Assembly: GCA_964441025.1 (NCBI GenBank)
Contig: CAYTXG010000003.1
Span: 62,001 to 126,000, forward strand
Length of the DNA stretch: 64,000 nucleotides
Reading direction: 5' to 3'
From: JAAZIN01 sp964441025
Lineage (GTDB): Bacteria; Bacillota; Dethiobacteria; DTU022
Shown here: in pieces, positions 51,445-60,705 of the stretch
Layout of the letters: every line of letters begins with the position of its first letter
Numbering within the stretch: position 1 is the stretch's first letter
The notes under the pieces: generated by a model
What the model saw: the letters and a program-made list of their open reading frames with translations, nothing else
The model's database searches: none
Told to the model about the DNA's origin: nothing
Position numbers and translations under genes: made by a program

Positions 51445-52470
51445 ATGAAAAAAGTTATCACGGTGTTCTTGTCGGCTTGTTTGTTGGTTGCGCTGCTTCT
51501 CCTGGGCGCCTGCACTCCGGATAAAAATGGCGGAGGCAACGGAGAAAATCCGGCAGATGATGAAATCGGGGGGGAATTGAAAAAGGTGGGCATTGTCCAG
51601 ATCATGGAGCACCCCTCGCTGAACACGATCCGCGAATCCATGATCGCCGAACTGGCTTCGCTGGGCTTTGTTGACGGTAAACAGATCATCATCGATTACC
51701 AGGATGCACAAAGTGATCCGAGCAATCTTAAAACAATCTGCCAAAAATTTGCCAACCATGAATACGACCTGATCGTGGCCATCGCCACTCCCTCGGCACA
51801 GGCGGCCGTGGGAGAGACAACGAAGATCCCCATTCTCTTTTCCGCCTGCACGGACCCGGTGGGGTCGGAACTTGTCGATAACCTGGAAAAACCGGGCGGA
51901 AATGTTAGCGGCACCTCCGATGCCGTATCGGCGGAACAGATCATGGAGCTGGCAGTGCGAATCACCCCGAATATCAAGAGGATCGGAGCGCTTTACAACT
52001 CCAGCGAGACCAACTCTGTTTCTGTGATCAATGACCTGAAGGCCTATGCCGCCCGCAACGGGATGACGGTGGTAGAGGCGACAGCGACCAACACCTCGGA
52101 GGTGCAGCAAGCGGTGCAGTCCCTTGTGGGCAAAGTTGACGCCATCTTCTCACCCATCGACAACACGGTGGCCTCGGCCATGCCCCTCGTGGCCCAGGTG
52201 ACCAGGAATGCGAAGATTCCCATGTATGTGGGCGCAGACTCCATGGTTAATGACGGAGGCCTGGCCACATACGGGGTCAACTATGTGACCCTGGGCCGGG
52301 AGACGGCCAGAATGGCGGCGGAAATCCTGAATGGTAAAAGGGCGGGCGATCTGCCGGTCAGGATGATCACCGATTTTGAAATCTACCTCAACCTGGAAAC
52401 AGCCGAAATGATCGGGGTAACCATCCCCGATGATATAATTGATGCGGCGGTCGAAGTATTTGGCAAATAA
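51445..52470 (+). CDS. trpX: ABC transporter substrate-binding lipoprotein (TrpX-like)
   Basis: Binding protein of the PF04392 family. 341 residues with a lipobox (LLVALLLLGACTPD) and the typical VGIVQIMEHPSLNTIRESMI and IVAIATPSAQAAVGET motifs. ATG at 51445 after GAGGAGGAACCCTGG. The T-box with a probable Trp specifier and the trpXYZ-like gene order support tryptophan import; other members of this family carry related aromatic substrates. Confidence 0.87.
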   Translation: MKKVITVFLSACLLVALLLLGACTPDKNGGGNGENPADDEIGGELKKVGIVQIMEHPSLNTIRESMIAELASLGFVDGKQIIIDYQDAQSDPSNLKTICQKFANHEYDLIVAIATPSAQAAVGETTKIPILFSACTDPVGSELVDNLEKPGGNVSGTSDAVSAEQIMELAVRITPNIKRIGALYNSSETNSVSVINDLKAYAARNGMTVVEATATNTSEVQQAVQSLVGKVDAIFSPIDNTVASAMPLVAQVTRNAKIPMYVGADSMVNDGGLATYGVNYVTLGRETARMAAEILNGKRAGDLPVRMITDFEIYLNLETAEMIGVTIPDDIIDAAVEVFGK

Positions 52471-52494
52471 ACTTAAGGAGCCATATAAACAGCA

Positions 52495-53412
52495 TTGATT
52501 AATTTAGCCACCTTTCTTAGTTCAGTGGAACTGGGTGTAATCTACGCCATCATGGCCCTGGGCGTGTTCCTCTCCTTTCGCACGCTGAACATGCCCGACC
52601 TGACCGTTGACGGCAGCTTTGTTCTCGGCGCGGCGGTCTCGGCGGTGCTCTGCACCGCCAGCCGCCCTCTGGCGGGCATCGCCCTGGCCCTGGCTGCGGG
52701 AGCACTGGCCGGCATCGTGACAGCACTGCTGCATACAAAACTGAAGATCCAACCCATTCTTTCAGGGATCCTGTCCATGCTGGCGCTGTACTCCGTCAAC
52801 CTGAAGGTGATGGGCGGCCGGGCCAATATACCCCTGCTTAACCGGAAGACTGTCTTCAGCCTTCCGGAATGGATGCCGGCCTTTGATCGTACTGCACTGA
52901 TCATCTCCCTCGTGTTGCTGGCAGCGGTGATACTGCTGCTGTACTTCTTTTTGAAGACCAGGATCGGCCTGGTTTTAAGGGCCACAGGCGACAACGAGCA
53001 GATGGTGCGGGCGCTGGGCGTGGACACCGACCTGACCAAGATCATCGGGCTGGCTCTGGCCAACGCTCTGGTGGGGTTGTCGGGAGCACTTATCGCCCAG
53101 TACCAGTCTTTTACCGATGTGGGCATGGGCATCGGTATGGTCATCATCGGGCTGGCCTCGGTGATTATCGGCGAGGCTGTCTTCGGCACTGCCGGCCTGA
53201 TGCGCAGGCTCTTCGCCGTAATCCTGGGGGCAATCCTCTACCGGCTGGTAATCGCTTTCGCTCTCGAACTGGGTATGCCGCCGACAGATCTTAAACTCAT
53301 CTCAGCGGTTATTGTCTGCGCCGCCCTGTCTATGCCTGCGATCAAGGGGCAGTACTCTTCACTGAAAAAAAGGCTGTTCACCCCGGCCGGCAATAAGGAG
53401 GCGCCGCTGTAA
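52495..53412 (+). CDS. trpY: ABC transporter permease (TrpY-like)
   Basis: Branched-chain-type permease, 305 residues with about eight helices; LGVIYAIMALGVFLSFRTLN and DLTVDGSFVLGAAV near the N-terminus, ALANALVGLSGALIAQYQSF in the middle. The start is TTG at 52495 with AAGGAG about 14 nt upstream. Second gene of the T-box operon, 24 bp after trpX. Confidence 0.88.
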   Translation: MINLATFLSSVELGVIYAIMALGVFLSFRTLNMPDLTVDGSFVLGAAVSAVLCTASRPLAGIALALAAGALAGIVTALLHTKLKIQPILSGILSMLALYSVNLKVMGGRANIPLLNRKTVFSLPEWMPAFDRTALIISLVLLAAVILLLYFFLKTRIGLVLRATGDNEQMVRALGVDTDLTKIIGLALANALVGLSGALIAQYQSFTDVGMGIGMVIIGLASVIIGEAVFGTAGLMRRLFAVILGAILYRLVIAFALELGMPPTDLKLISAVIVCAALSMPAIKGQYSSLKKRLFTPAGNKEAPL

Positions 53413-54207
53413 ATGCTCACAGTCAACTCCATCAGCAAAACATTTGACCGGGGCAGTGTCAATGAAAAAAGGGCGCTGCACCGGTTGAGCCTCTCTCTCG
53501 AAAAGGGCGAATTTGTTACTGTCATCGGCGGCAACGGCGCAGGCAAGTCCACCCTGACAAACTGTATCTCAGGTGTTTATGAGGTTGACTCGGGGAGCAT
53601 TATTCTTGACGGCGGCAATATCACCTTCAGCCCCGAGTACAGACGCTCCCGCCTCATCGGCCGGGTTTTCCAGAATCCGCTTCTTGGTACCGCTTTCGAC
53701 ATGACCATCGCCGAGAACCTGGCCATCGCCTGGGCCAAGGGAAAACGGCACGGTCTCACCGCCGGCATTACCGGATCCGACCTGGCCTTTTTCCGGGAAC
53801 GCCTGGCCCTGCTGGAGCTGGGACTTGAAGATCGGATTAACCAGAAAGTTAAGCTGCTCTCGGGCGGTCAGCGCCAGGCGCTCACTCTGCTCATGGCCAC
53901 CCTGACCCGGCCCAGGCTTCTGCTGCTTGACGAACATACCGCCTCACTCGACCCGGCCATTGCCAAAAAGGTGCTTGCCCTGACCAGTAAGTTTGTCTCC
54001 GAAGGCAAGCTGACTACGATCATGATCACGCACAACATGAAAGCCGCACTTGAATACGGCAGCCGGACGATCATGATGCACGAGGGTGAGATTATCCTCG
54101 ATCTCGCAGGAAAAGTAAGGGCCGAGATGACGGTGGAACGGCTGATCAAATACTTTGAAGGCCGCAGCGGCACCCGCCTGGAAAACGACTGTCTCCTTTT
54201 AGCCTGA
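53413..54207 (+). CDS. trpZ: ABC transporter ATP-binding protein (TrpZ-like)
   Basis: ATPase partner of the T-box-controlled importer. 264 residues. Walker A GGNGAGKSTLTN, Q-loop VFQNPLLGTAFD, signature LLSGGQRQALTLL, Walker B LLLLDEHTASLDP and H-loop ITHNMKAALEYG. Its ATG directly follows the permease stop. Within the AAGGAGGCGCCGCTGTAA stretch the ribosome site overlaps the end of trpY, implying coupled translation. Confidence 0.93.
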   Translation: MLTVNSISKTFDRGSVNEKRALHRLSLSLEKGEFVTVIGGNGAGKSTLTNCISGVYEVDSGSIILDGGNITFSPEYRRSRLIGRVFQNPLLGTAFDMTIAENLAIAWAKGKRHGLTAGITGSDLAFFRERLALLELGLEDRINQKVKLLSGGQRQALTLLMATLTRPRLLLLDEHTASLDPAIAKKVLALTSKFVSEGKLTTIMITHNMKAALEYGSRTIMMHEGEIILDLAGKVRAEMTVERLIKYFEGRSGTRLENDCLLLA

Positions 54208-54229
54208 GTGGAAACCAGCAGAGGCTTCA

Positions 54230-54291
54230 TATATCAAGGGAACGGTTCCGACGGTATATCCATATATCACGGGGCAGTTCCACAGAGTAAT
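54230..54291 (+). repeat. Two decayed GGGGACGGT-type elements
   Basis: Segments 54230-54258 and 54263-54291 both begin TATATCA and contain GGGAACGGTTCC or GGGGCAGTTCC. They are 29 bp long and separated by 4 bp, the same tandem layout as at 32147-32209, with mismatched right arms. The rest of 54208-54414 holds a GC-rich hairpin (CCGCCAGGT/ACCTGGTGG, 54321-54345) and no gene. Confidence 0.6.
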
Positions 54292-54414
54292 GTTCGGGAC
54301 AGGCAATAATGCATGGTCCTACCGCCAGGTAAACTACACCTGGTGGAGAAGGCGCCGCCGGGCTTGTTCCAAATAATGATTGATGTCCTGTCCTGAAATA
54401 TATGACCGGGATGG

Positions 54415-54819
54415 TTAAAAGCCGTAGATTTTCTGAAGTATCCTTTTTTCCAGTTCAATAGCGCTCCTGCCCGGGCTTTTACTTCTCTTCAAATCAGGAA
54501 TCTTTTCAAATATCCGCCCTTCAGTCACTTTTGCGTCTCTTGTTGCGGTGGACAGGGATATCTGCCCCACACATTTTTTACAGAGGCAGTAAGCAATCCC
54601 TTTTTGCTGCTCCATATTCAAAAAAGCAGATACGGTGGCAGCATCCTTGACTTCATTCCGGTAGACTTTAAAAGCACCGCCGCAGCGCGGGCACTCCCGG
54701 CCAAAATAGTCGATGTAGCGGGTGTCAAGCTCCAAACCGGCCTTTTCAAATTTGCCCTTTATTATTCTCAATGCGGTATATATTTCGAAACTATAGGTTA
54801 GTTTTTCTTTTCCATCCAT
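54415..54819 (-). CDS. Hypothetical zinc-ribbon-like protein
   Basis: 134 residues. Two Cys pairs, CPRCGG (about residue 43) and CLCKKC (about 78), separated by about 30 residues, suggest a zinc ribbon. The flanks are helical and basic (RSKSPGRSAIELEKRILQKI). ATG at 54819 after GGGGGAAGGCTG. I do not recognise the family, and no partner gene is adjacent. Confidence 0.6.
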   Translation of the reverse strand: MDGKEKLTYSFEIYTALRIIKGKFEKAGLELDTRYIDYFGRECPRCGGAFKVYRNEVKDAATVSAFLNMEQQKGIAYCLCKKCVGQISLSTATRDAKVTEGRIFEKIPDLKRSKSPGRSAIELEKRILQKIYGF

Positions 54820-55065
54820 CAGCCTTCCCCCCTTCGCTCTCTAAATATTGTATTTATTACTTCTTCTTACGGGGGACAACTCCTCTTCAATCAGCATGTA
54901 CCTTCCCCGCGCCTGCTGAAAAAACGCTTATGAAACAGGGGCGGTTATTGGCAGGATATTTGGCCCGGGTATCCAATTAAATGGTGGGGTGAGGAGACAA
55001 CATCCAGAAAGACATGCTTTTAAAGCCCGTACCCCGAATTCCAAGACCGGCAGGGGTGATTTTTG

Positions 55066-56082
55066 ATGAAACTTGAGGGCAACTGTTTGACTACCGCCAT
55101 GGGAATCATGCCGCACCTGGAGGTGGAAAGAGCGCTCCAGCTATCACTTTCTCTTGATATTCCCTTCTGGCCCCAGCTTCCAGGCGTCAGTTTTTTTGAG
55201 GATATGTATGCGCAGGCATCAGAGCATTTTCCGGGGATATCGCTTGATCTGGAGCGGCGGGAGATTCGTTTCGCCCTTGAACTGTTTCACAGGGAGCTGG
55301 AGGAGTACCTGCTTCACTGGGAAGATGAGGCCTATTTTCGGCTTTCCCCCGGCTACAGCGCCGTGTACCATAGCTTCTTGAAAAAAGATCTGGCTGCCTA
55401 TCCTTACATCCGCGGCCAGAGCATCGGCCCGGTCAGTTTCGGCATGAAGATCCAGGACAGTGAAAGGCGCCCCATGATCTATTTCGATGAGGTTCGCGAG
55501 ATCATTTTCGATTTTTTTGCCCGGAAACTGCAAGCCCAGTACCATGAACTGCAGCAGGTACATCCCCGGGCCTTTGTCTGGGTCGATGAGCCGGGGCTGG
55601 AGATGCTGTTTATGTCCTATACCGGCTATACCAGCGAGAAGGCTTTGGCCGACTACCGCCTTTTTTTGGACAACTTTCCCGGCCCAAGGGGGGTTCACCT
55701 CTGCGGAAACCCCGACTGGTCCTTCCTACTAAACCTGGATCTCGATATTCTTTCCCTGGATGTACTCTCCCACGGCTACATCTTTTCACGCTACCGTGAG
55801 GAAATCAGATCTTTTCTGGACAGGGGGGCCATTATCTCCTGGGGGATCACCCCTACCCTGACGGAAGAATACCTTCAGGAAGATCTGCAGTCGATGATCA
55901 AAAGAATAGAAGAGCTCTGGCAGCACCTGGAGAAGGACGGAATACCCCGGGAGCAGATACTCAGGCAGGCCTGGTTCGCCCCGTCCCGCTGCTGCCTGAT
56001 CAACCCGGACCGGGAGGTCACTGTGGAGCGCTCTTTCAGAATGTTGAAAAAGGTGGCCTCGCACTTTAAAGAAAAACTTTGA
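55066..56082 (+). CDS. MetE-like (UROD/MetE fold) protein, possible methyltransferase
   Basis: 338 residues resembling the C-terminal catalytic half of cobalamin-independent methionine synthase. Zinc-ligand candidates are the His and Cys of RGVHLCGNPDW and the Cys pair in WFAPSRCCLINPD; VWVDEPGLEML and AIISWGITPT also match the fold. There is no N-terminal folate half, so it probably uses another methyl donor or a corrinoid protein. ATG at 55066, 9 nt after GGGG. Monocistronic, no corrinoid gene nearby. Confidence 0.72.
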   Translation: MKLEGNCLTTAMGIMPHLEVERALQLSLSLDIPFWPQLPGVSFFEDMYAQASEHFPGISLDLERREIRFALELFHRELEEYLLHWEDEAYFRLSPGYSAVYHSFLKKDLAAYPYIRGQSIGPVSFGMKIQDSERRPMIYFDEVREIIFDFFARKLQAQYHELQQVHPRAFVWVDEPGLEMLFMSYTGYTSEKALADYRLFLDNFPGPRGVHLCGNPDWSFLLNLDLDILSLDVLSHGYIFSRYREEIRSFLDRGAIISWGITPTLTEEYLQEDLQSMIKRIEELWQHLEKDGIPREQILRQAWFAPSRCCLINPDREVTVERSFRMLKKVASHFKEKL

Positions 56083-56114
56083 GGTAATAGTAATAACCCG
56101 CCGGGCGAACCTTC

Positions 56115-56849
56115 TTACCAGAGGGGGGGCAGCAGCCTGTATTTGACTTTTCGGGTGTATTCGCGGTAACCGGGCAGCCGGTCAATAAGCATTTTGTCCT
56201 CAAGAGCGGTGCGAATTACGATGAAGATCACGGCCAAAAGGGCGGGGATCAGCGCCGCCCCCGAACCTGAGATTAAAGGCAACGGCAGCGTGTTCAGGGC
56301 CATGCCCAGGTAACCGGGATGGCGGACAAACCTGTACGGACCCCTGGTTACAGCATACTGTCCGCGCTCCTTCTGCAGGCGCATGGTCCCTTCGAAAAAA
56401 GGGTTTTCCAGCATAGCCCAGAGAACCAGGGCTGCGCAGATGAGCTGGATAAAAACCCCGGCGTATATCCAAATTGTGGGCAGCGGTGCCCGGTCAAAAC
56501 GTCCAATATCAAGACCGGCAACTGCAGGCAGGATCACCAGGTTGGCAGCAAAAATAAGGAGCAGCAGGATCTTGTCGCTGCCCTCTGTTTCCTCCCCCAT
56601 ACGCCCCCTTTCATTCAACAGTTCCGGAGAGCGCCAGTAAAGAAACAGGTTGCCGCATAGCGACAGGGCCAGCGCGGCTAAGTAGTAAAGCCATCCCCGA
56701 CATATGTTCAGCCGCCCCACCGCGATAAAAAAGCAAAAGCCGGAGATTGCGAGCATTCGCAAGGGTTGGAACAGGGCGCTCCTTCCTGTTCCTGTCAATC
56801 GCCTGCCGGATCCGGCCCCGGCAGCTCCCGGTTCATTTTTATGCTCCAT
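56115..56849 (-). CDS. Isoprenylcysteine methyltransferase-family membrane protein
   Basis: 244 residues with about five helices and the ICMT/PEMT signature YAVTRGPYRFVRHPGYLGMA, then LEDKMLIDRLPGYREYTRKV. SAM-dependent methylation of a lipid or other hydrophobic substrate is inferred. The ATG at 56849 has AAGGTGGG 9 nt upstream. The frame is open to 56963 but without a family match there. Confidence 0.82.
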   Translation of the reverse strand: MEHKNEPGAAGAGSGRRLTGTGRSALFQPLRMLAISGFCFFIAVGRLNICRGWLYYLAALALSLCGNLFLYWRSPELLNERGRMGEETEGSDKILLLLIFAANLVILPAVAGLDIGRFDRAPLPTIWIYAGVFIQLICAALVLWAMLENPFFEGTMRLQKERGQYAVTRGPYRFVRHPGYLGMALNTLPLPLISGSGAALIPALLAVIFIVIRTALEDKMLIDRLPGYREYTRKVKYRLLPPLW

Positions 56850-57074
56850 CGATATGAACCCACCTTTATTAGCGTTATAGACCTGACATGGTTGTGGTTC
56901 AACAGCAGTGCTTTCTTTTCCTTCATCCTGCTTCCACCGGTCCCTGTATAATTTTCGCAGCATTTACCTGCGATGCCGCCGGCTTTATTCATTCCCGCAC
57001 CATGAGGCTCATATCATTAAATCGAGAGCAGTTTAAGATCTGTACCGGGGTGGTCGGCTATAAAAAAGATCAGG

Positions 57075-57950
57075 GTGTGCGTGGTGGGATATGGCAATGT
57101 GGGTCGGGAGGCGGTTGAGTGCATCCGGCAGATTCCGGACATGGAATTGGCCGGAGTGGTCAGGCGGATCATTAACGGAAGCCCGCCGGATTTGACGGCA
57201 GTAACCCGGGTGGAAGATCTGGGCCGGGTGGATACCGCCATCCTGGCCCTCCCCTCGCGGCTGATCCCCGGGGCAGCGCCGCTTTACCTGCAAAAAGGGA
57301 TCCACACGGTGGACGGATACGACATCCACGGCGAGGCAATGTTGGCTCTGAAAAGAGAACTGGCCGTCCACGCCCGGGAAAATGGGCGAGTAGCGATAAC
57401 TGGCGCCGGGTGGGACCCGGGCACCGACTCAATCATGCGCATGCTCTTCACCGCCATCGCGCCGGTGGGGATTACCTACACGGATTTCGGCCCGGGCATG
57501 AGCATGGGCCACAGCGCAGCGGCCAGGGCGATACCAGGGGTCAAAGATGCCGCCTCAATAACGCTTCCGCTGGGCTTTGGGCGGCACCGGCGGGATGTGT
57601 ATGTGGAGCCTGGAGAAGGCGCCGATTTTGCGGAGATCGCCACCCGGGTCAAGGATGATCCCTATTTCAGGGGCGATCAGACGCAGGTGTTCAGGGTCGA
57701 TGATGCGCTGCAATTCAAAGTAATGGGTCACAGCGTACGGATGTGGCGGAGCGGCAGCTCGGGCACCTCCCACAACCAGCTGCTGGAACTGAAAATGAAG
57801 CTGAGCAACCCTGCGGCAACAGCTCAGATCATGGCGGCTGCCGTCCGCGCCACGGGGCGGTTGAAACCCGGCTGCTACGTACTGGGGGAGATCCCCCCCA
57901 TAGATCTGCTGCCCGGCAGCCGCAGTGAAAATATAAAAAGACTGGTTTAG
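57075..57950 (+). CDS. ddh: meso-Diaminopimelate D-dehydrogenase
   Basis: NADPH-dependent enzyme of the short lysine/peptidoglycan DAP route. About 291 residues: VVGYGNVGREAVE nucleotide-binding loop, DGYDIHGEAM, GAGWDPGTDSIMRMLF and DFGPGMSMGHSAAAR, which are signatures of Ddh. The GTG given here cuts the first strand. Five codons upstream the family opening reads KKIRVCVVGYG, preceded by an ATA codon at 57060 with GGGGTGG 6 nt before it. No ATG, GTG or TTG lies between that and the in-frame stop at 57018, so an ATA start is likely. Confidence 0.88.
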   Translation: MCVVGYGNVGREAVECIRQIPDMELAGVVRRIINGSPPDLTAVTRVEDLGRVDTAILALPSRLIPGAAPLYLQKGIHTVDGYDIHGEAMLALKRELAVHARENGRVAITGAGWDPGTDSIMRMLFTAIAPVGITYTDFGPGMSMGHSAAARAIPGVKDAASITLPLGFGRHRRDVYVEPGEGADFAEIATRVKDDPYFRGDQTQVFRVDDALQFKVMGHSVRMWRSGSSGTSHNQLLELKMKLSNPAATAQIMAAAVRATGRLKPGCYVLGEIPPIDLLPGSRSENIKRLV

Positions 57951-57999
57951 GGCTGCAGCGGGGCAGTGCGGGCAGCTCTACACCGGAAACGAATTGCGG

Positions 58000-59253
58000 C
58001 TAAGTCTGCCGCCCCGCAGCCTTGCGGGCGTAACGGGTCAGATAGATATGGCGCATCCACAGGGCTTTTGCAGGAGCAATCGGCCTAGCGCCGCCGAACA
58101 GGGCAGTGCCGATAACCGCCCGGCAGCCTTTATCAAGAACCTGGACCGCCGCCGCGGCATCGCTTTTTGAGGGGCCGCAGCAGAGGACGCCGCTGCCTTC
58201 GATCATGACAGCGCTCCGGCCTCGCATTTTTCCGGCGATTAATCCGGCGGCCGCAGGCAGGGGGATATCTGCTGCCGTCCGAACGCTGACACCAACAATT
58301 TGTGCAAAGTCATCGAGCAGCGGATACACAGTTTGTCCCGTCTGCGAGAGGGCGAGAATGTCCGGCGAAAAAGCATGGGTAACAGCCCCAATGTCCTTGA
58401 ACCTGCAGTAGAGCAGGCGGTGGATTTCACTCTCCGGCGGTGCGGCGGTTCTCCCCGGGGATCTTCCCAGGCTGATCCTGATCGAACCACTTTCGCTATC
58501 GGGAAAACATCCGTCGGGGCCGACCCCGGGATAGAGCACAAAGTGATCTCCCTTCCTCTCGCTGCGGTAAAAAAACCGCCTGGCAGATTCCCTCACCAGG
58601 CCCCCCTCCGGAGAGCACCCGGCCAGGTAGCATGCTCTCAGCCCATCCCAATCGCCCTCTTCTCGCCCGCTCAAATACAGGTAGCGGCGTATTATATAAT
58701 CGGCACAGATCTGTTCCAGCCTGGCAGCCAGGCTGAAAGCCTCACCGCTGTCTGCCCCCAGGCAGAGCGCCCCGTGGTTGGCCATCAGCAAGGCCTTGCC
58801 CTCCGAACGATTGAGCGCAGCTACAACGTTTCTTTTCAATTTACCTGTCCCGGGCAGCCCATAAGCGGCGCATGGGATCGTGGAGTCGCCTGCTATTGAA
58901 ACTGCCCCGGCATCGGCCATCTCTATATCCCGGTGGAGAGCGCTGACCACGGAGGCAAATACCTGGTGGGTATGGACAATAAAGTTGATCCCGGGCCGCC
59001 GCCTGTAAATCGCGGCATGTATACCTTTTTCAGTGGAGGGCTCTATCCCGCCGTCGTAACTGCCGTCGGCAATATTAACCGTAACAATTTCCGCAGGGGT
59101 CAAAGCCTCATAGGGCCTGCCGCTGGGTGTGATCACAAAAAAGTCCCCATCAAGGCGGGCGCTCACATTGCCCCAGGTGCGGGAGATGAGCCCGGAGCCG
59201 ATCAGCCGCCGTCCCGCCTGAATCACATCTTCCCTGGCCTGCTGCAATTTCAC
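58000..59253 (-). CDS. Duplicated class II aldolase/adducin-domain protein
   Basis: 417 residues containing two class II aldolase domains. The first (1-200) has GNVSARLDGDFFVITPSG, the zinc motif IVHTHQVFASVV and ANHGALCLG. The second (about 260-400) is degenerate: VTHAFSPDILALS lacks the HTH pair, though VMIEGSGVLCCG is recognisable. Single-domain relatives cleave fuculose- or rhamnulose-1-phosphate. The GTG start directly follows the TAA of the macro-domain gene. Last gene of a HAD-macro-aldolase operon. Confidence 0.82.
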   Translation of the reverse strand: MKLQQAREDVIQAGRRLIGSGLISRTWGNVSARLDGDFFVITPSGRPYEALTPAEIVTVNIADGSYDGGIEPSTEKGIHAAIYRRRPGINFIVHTHQVFASVVSALHRDIEMADAGAVSIAGDSTIPCAAYGLPGTGKLKRNVVAALNRSEGKALLMANHGALCLGADSGEAFSLAARLEQICADYIIRRYLYLSGREEGDWDGLRACYLAGCSPEGGLVRESARRFFYRSERKGDHFVLYPGVGPDGCFPDSESGSIRISLGRSPGRTAAPPESEIHRLLYCRFKDIGAVTHAFSPDILALSQTGQTVYPLLDDFAQIVGVSVRTAADIPLPAAAGLIAGKMRGRSAVMIEGSGVLCCGPSKSDAAAAVQVLDKGCRAVIGTALFGGARPIAPAKALWMRHIYLTRYARKAAGRQT

Positions 59254-59793
59254 TTATTCCGCCCCGGGCAGCTTTTCAAGCGCTTCCCGGTGTACGGCCA
59301 GGTCACTTTCGCTGAACAGGACAAAGCGAACGGTCTGCACATGTTTAAGTAGAGGCGCAGTTTCAGCAATAGCGCTGCAGGCCACCGCTGCAGCCTCCTT
59401 CACGGGGTAACCAAATATACCGGTGGAAATAGCCGGGAAGCCCACCGATGACAGCTCATTCTCATCTGCCAGCCGCAGGGCGTTGCGGTAGCAGTTGGCC
59501 AGCAGTTTGGCTTCGGGCTTATCCCGGCCGTAAACAGGCCCCAGGCAGTGAATCACGTGGCTGTTGGGCAGCTTATGCCCGCCGCTGATCACAGCTTCGC
59601 CGGGCTTGATGGGAGCCAGCGGGCGGCATTCCGCCTCCAGTCCAGGCCCTGCAGCCCGGTGGATCGCCCCGGCCACACCGCCCCCGCTCCTCAGCCGGGC
59701 ATTGGCGGCATTTACAATTGCATCAAGGTCGGGTTGCTCCACAATGTTGCCCCGGACGCACTCAATCACGACACCGGATACTCTCTTTTTCAT
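59254..59793 (-). CDS. Macro-domain ADP-ribose-processing protein
   Basis: 179 residues, a single macro domain of the MacroD/YmdB type that hydrolyses O-acetyl-ADP-ribose or ADP-ribosyl esters. Motifs: DAIVNAANARLRSGGGVAGAIHRAAG (Asn and Gly-rich loop), AVISGGHKLPNSHVIHCLGP and FPAISTGIFGYPVKEAA. The ATG at 59793 is 8 nt after AGGAG, and it overlaps the end of the HAD gene by 32 bp. The aldolase gene begins at once after its stop. Confidence 0.92.
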   Translation of the reverse strand: MKKRVSGVVIECVRGNIVEQPDLDAIVNAANARLRSGGGVAGAIHRAAGPGLEAECRPLAPIKPGEAVISGGHKLPNSHVIHCLGPVYGRDKPEAKLLANCYRNALRLADENELSSVGFPAISTGIFGYPVKEAAAVACSAIAETAPLLKHVQTVRFVLFSESDLAVHREALEKLPGAE

Positions 59794-60541
59794 CTGCATC
59801 ACTCCTGGTTTCAGGTGATATTGAAACCGGCTCTCCGCCGATAAGACCGCATCCTTCAGGATCACAAAATATGTGTTCACGGCTTTTTTTTTCAAACGTT
59901 TCGCATTTGAGCAGCTCATAATAATCATCCCACCGCCGGAAAGGAATTTCCGCGCAGGTGCAGGCCCGGGCGAGGCTGTCGCGGGCGTAGACACCATCGG
60001 CATGGGCTGCGGCAAAGCGATCATTGTCGCCGTCACCCACGTAGATTACCCTGTATCCTTCCTCCCGCAGCCCGATAACATGGGCCGCTTTGCAATTGCC
60101 GCAAATTGAGCAGCTCTCATGGGCATAGGGCATCAGCACCCTGGCACGCCCCCGGACGAAAAGGGTCCGGTTGCGAAAAATACCGGCAATGTATTCGCTG
60201 CATCGGTGCGATTCCAGAACAGGCTCTATATAGATGCCGAAGCCATCGCTGGCAATGTAAACAGGACGTTTTCGGGATCGGGCAAAGATCAAGAACTCTT
60301 TAAAACCGGGCCGCAGGGCCGCTCTGGCTGCAGCGAATTCCAGCAACCCCTCCTGATGAGCCGGCAGATAAGCAGACATGCGCTCCAGCCACTCTTTCAT
60401 TCCGAATTCGCCCCGCCTGTAAGCGGCGCTGCATTCCAGGTAGCGCTCTTTACCAAAATGGCGGGCCAGGTCCGAGGTAATGTCCCTATCCGTTACGGTA
60501 CCGTCAAAATCGAGAACATAAACAAATTTTAATTCCGCCAA
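59762..60541 (-). CDS. HAD-superfamily phosphatase (MtnX/SerB-like)
   Basis: 259 residues. Haloacid-dehalogenase motif I VLDFDGTVTDRD (D11 nucleophile, D13), motif II YIASDGFG, a basic motif III region, and motif IV YVGDGDNDRFAA. A Cys cluster in the cap-adjacent part (CSICGNC) is unusual and may bind zinc. The MtnX-like group dephosphorylates sugar-phosphate intermediates of methionine salvage. The TTG start has AGGAGG 11 nt upstream. First gene of the three-gene operon. Confidence 0.85.
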   Translation of the reverse strand: MAELKFVYVLDFDGTVTDRDITSDLARHFGKERYLECSAAYRRGEFGMKEWLERMSAYLPAHQEGLLEFAAARAALRPGFKEFLIFARSRKRPVYIASDGFGIYIEPVLESHRCSEYIAGIFRNRTLFVRGRARVLMPYAHESCSICGNCKAAHVIGLREEGYRVIYVGDGDNDRFAAAHADGVYARDSLARACTCAEIPFRRWDDYYELLKCETFEKKSREHIFCDPEGCGLIGGEPVSISPETRSDADEKESIRCRD

Positions 60542-60705
60542 TAAACATGCACCCTCCTAATATTTTCCTGGCAAGGCACGGGCCTTCCCCCCTACACTAT
60601 AGTAAATCTTGACGCCTGATTCAAGGGCGCGGACTGGAAGGGACCCTGGGAAAATGTTATCTACGGGGGATTGACGAAGCAGGCGCAGTCAGGGATACTC
60701 AAGGT

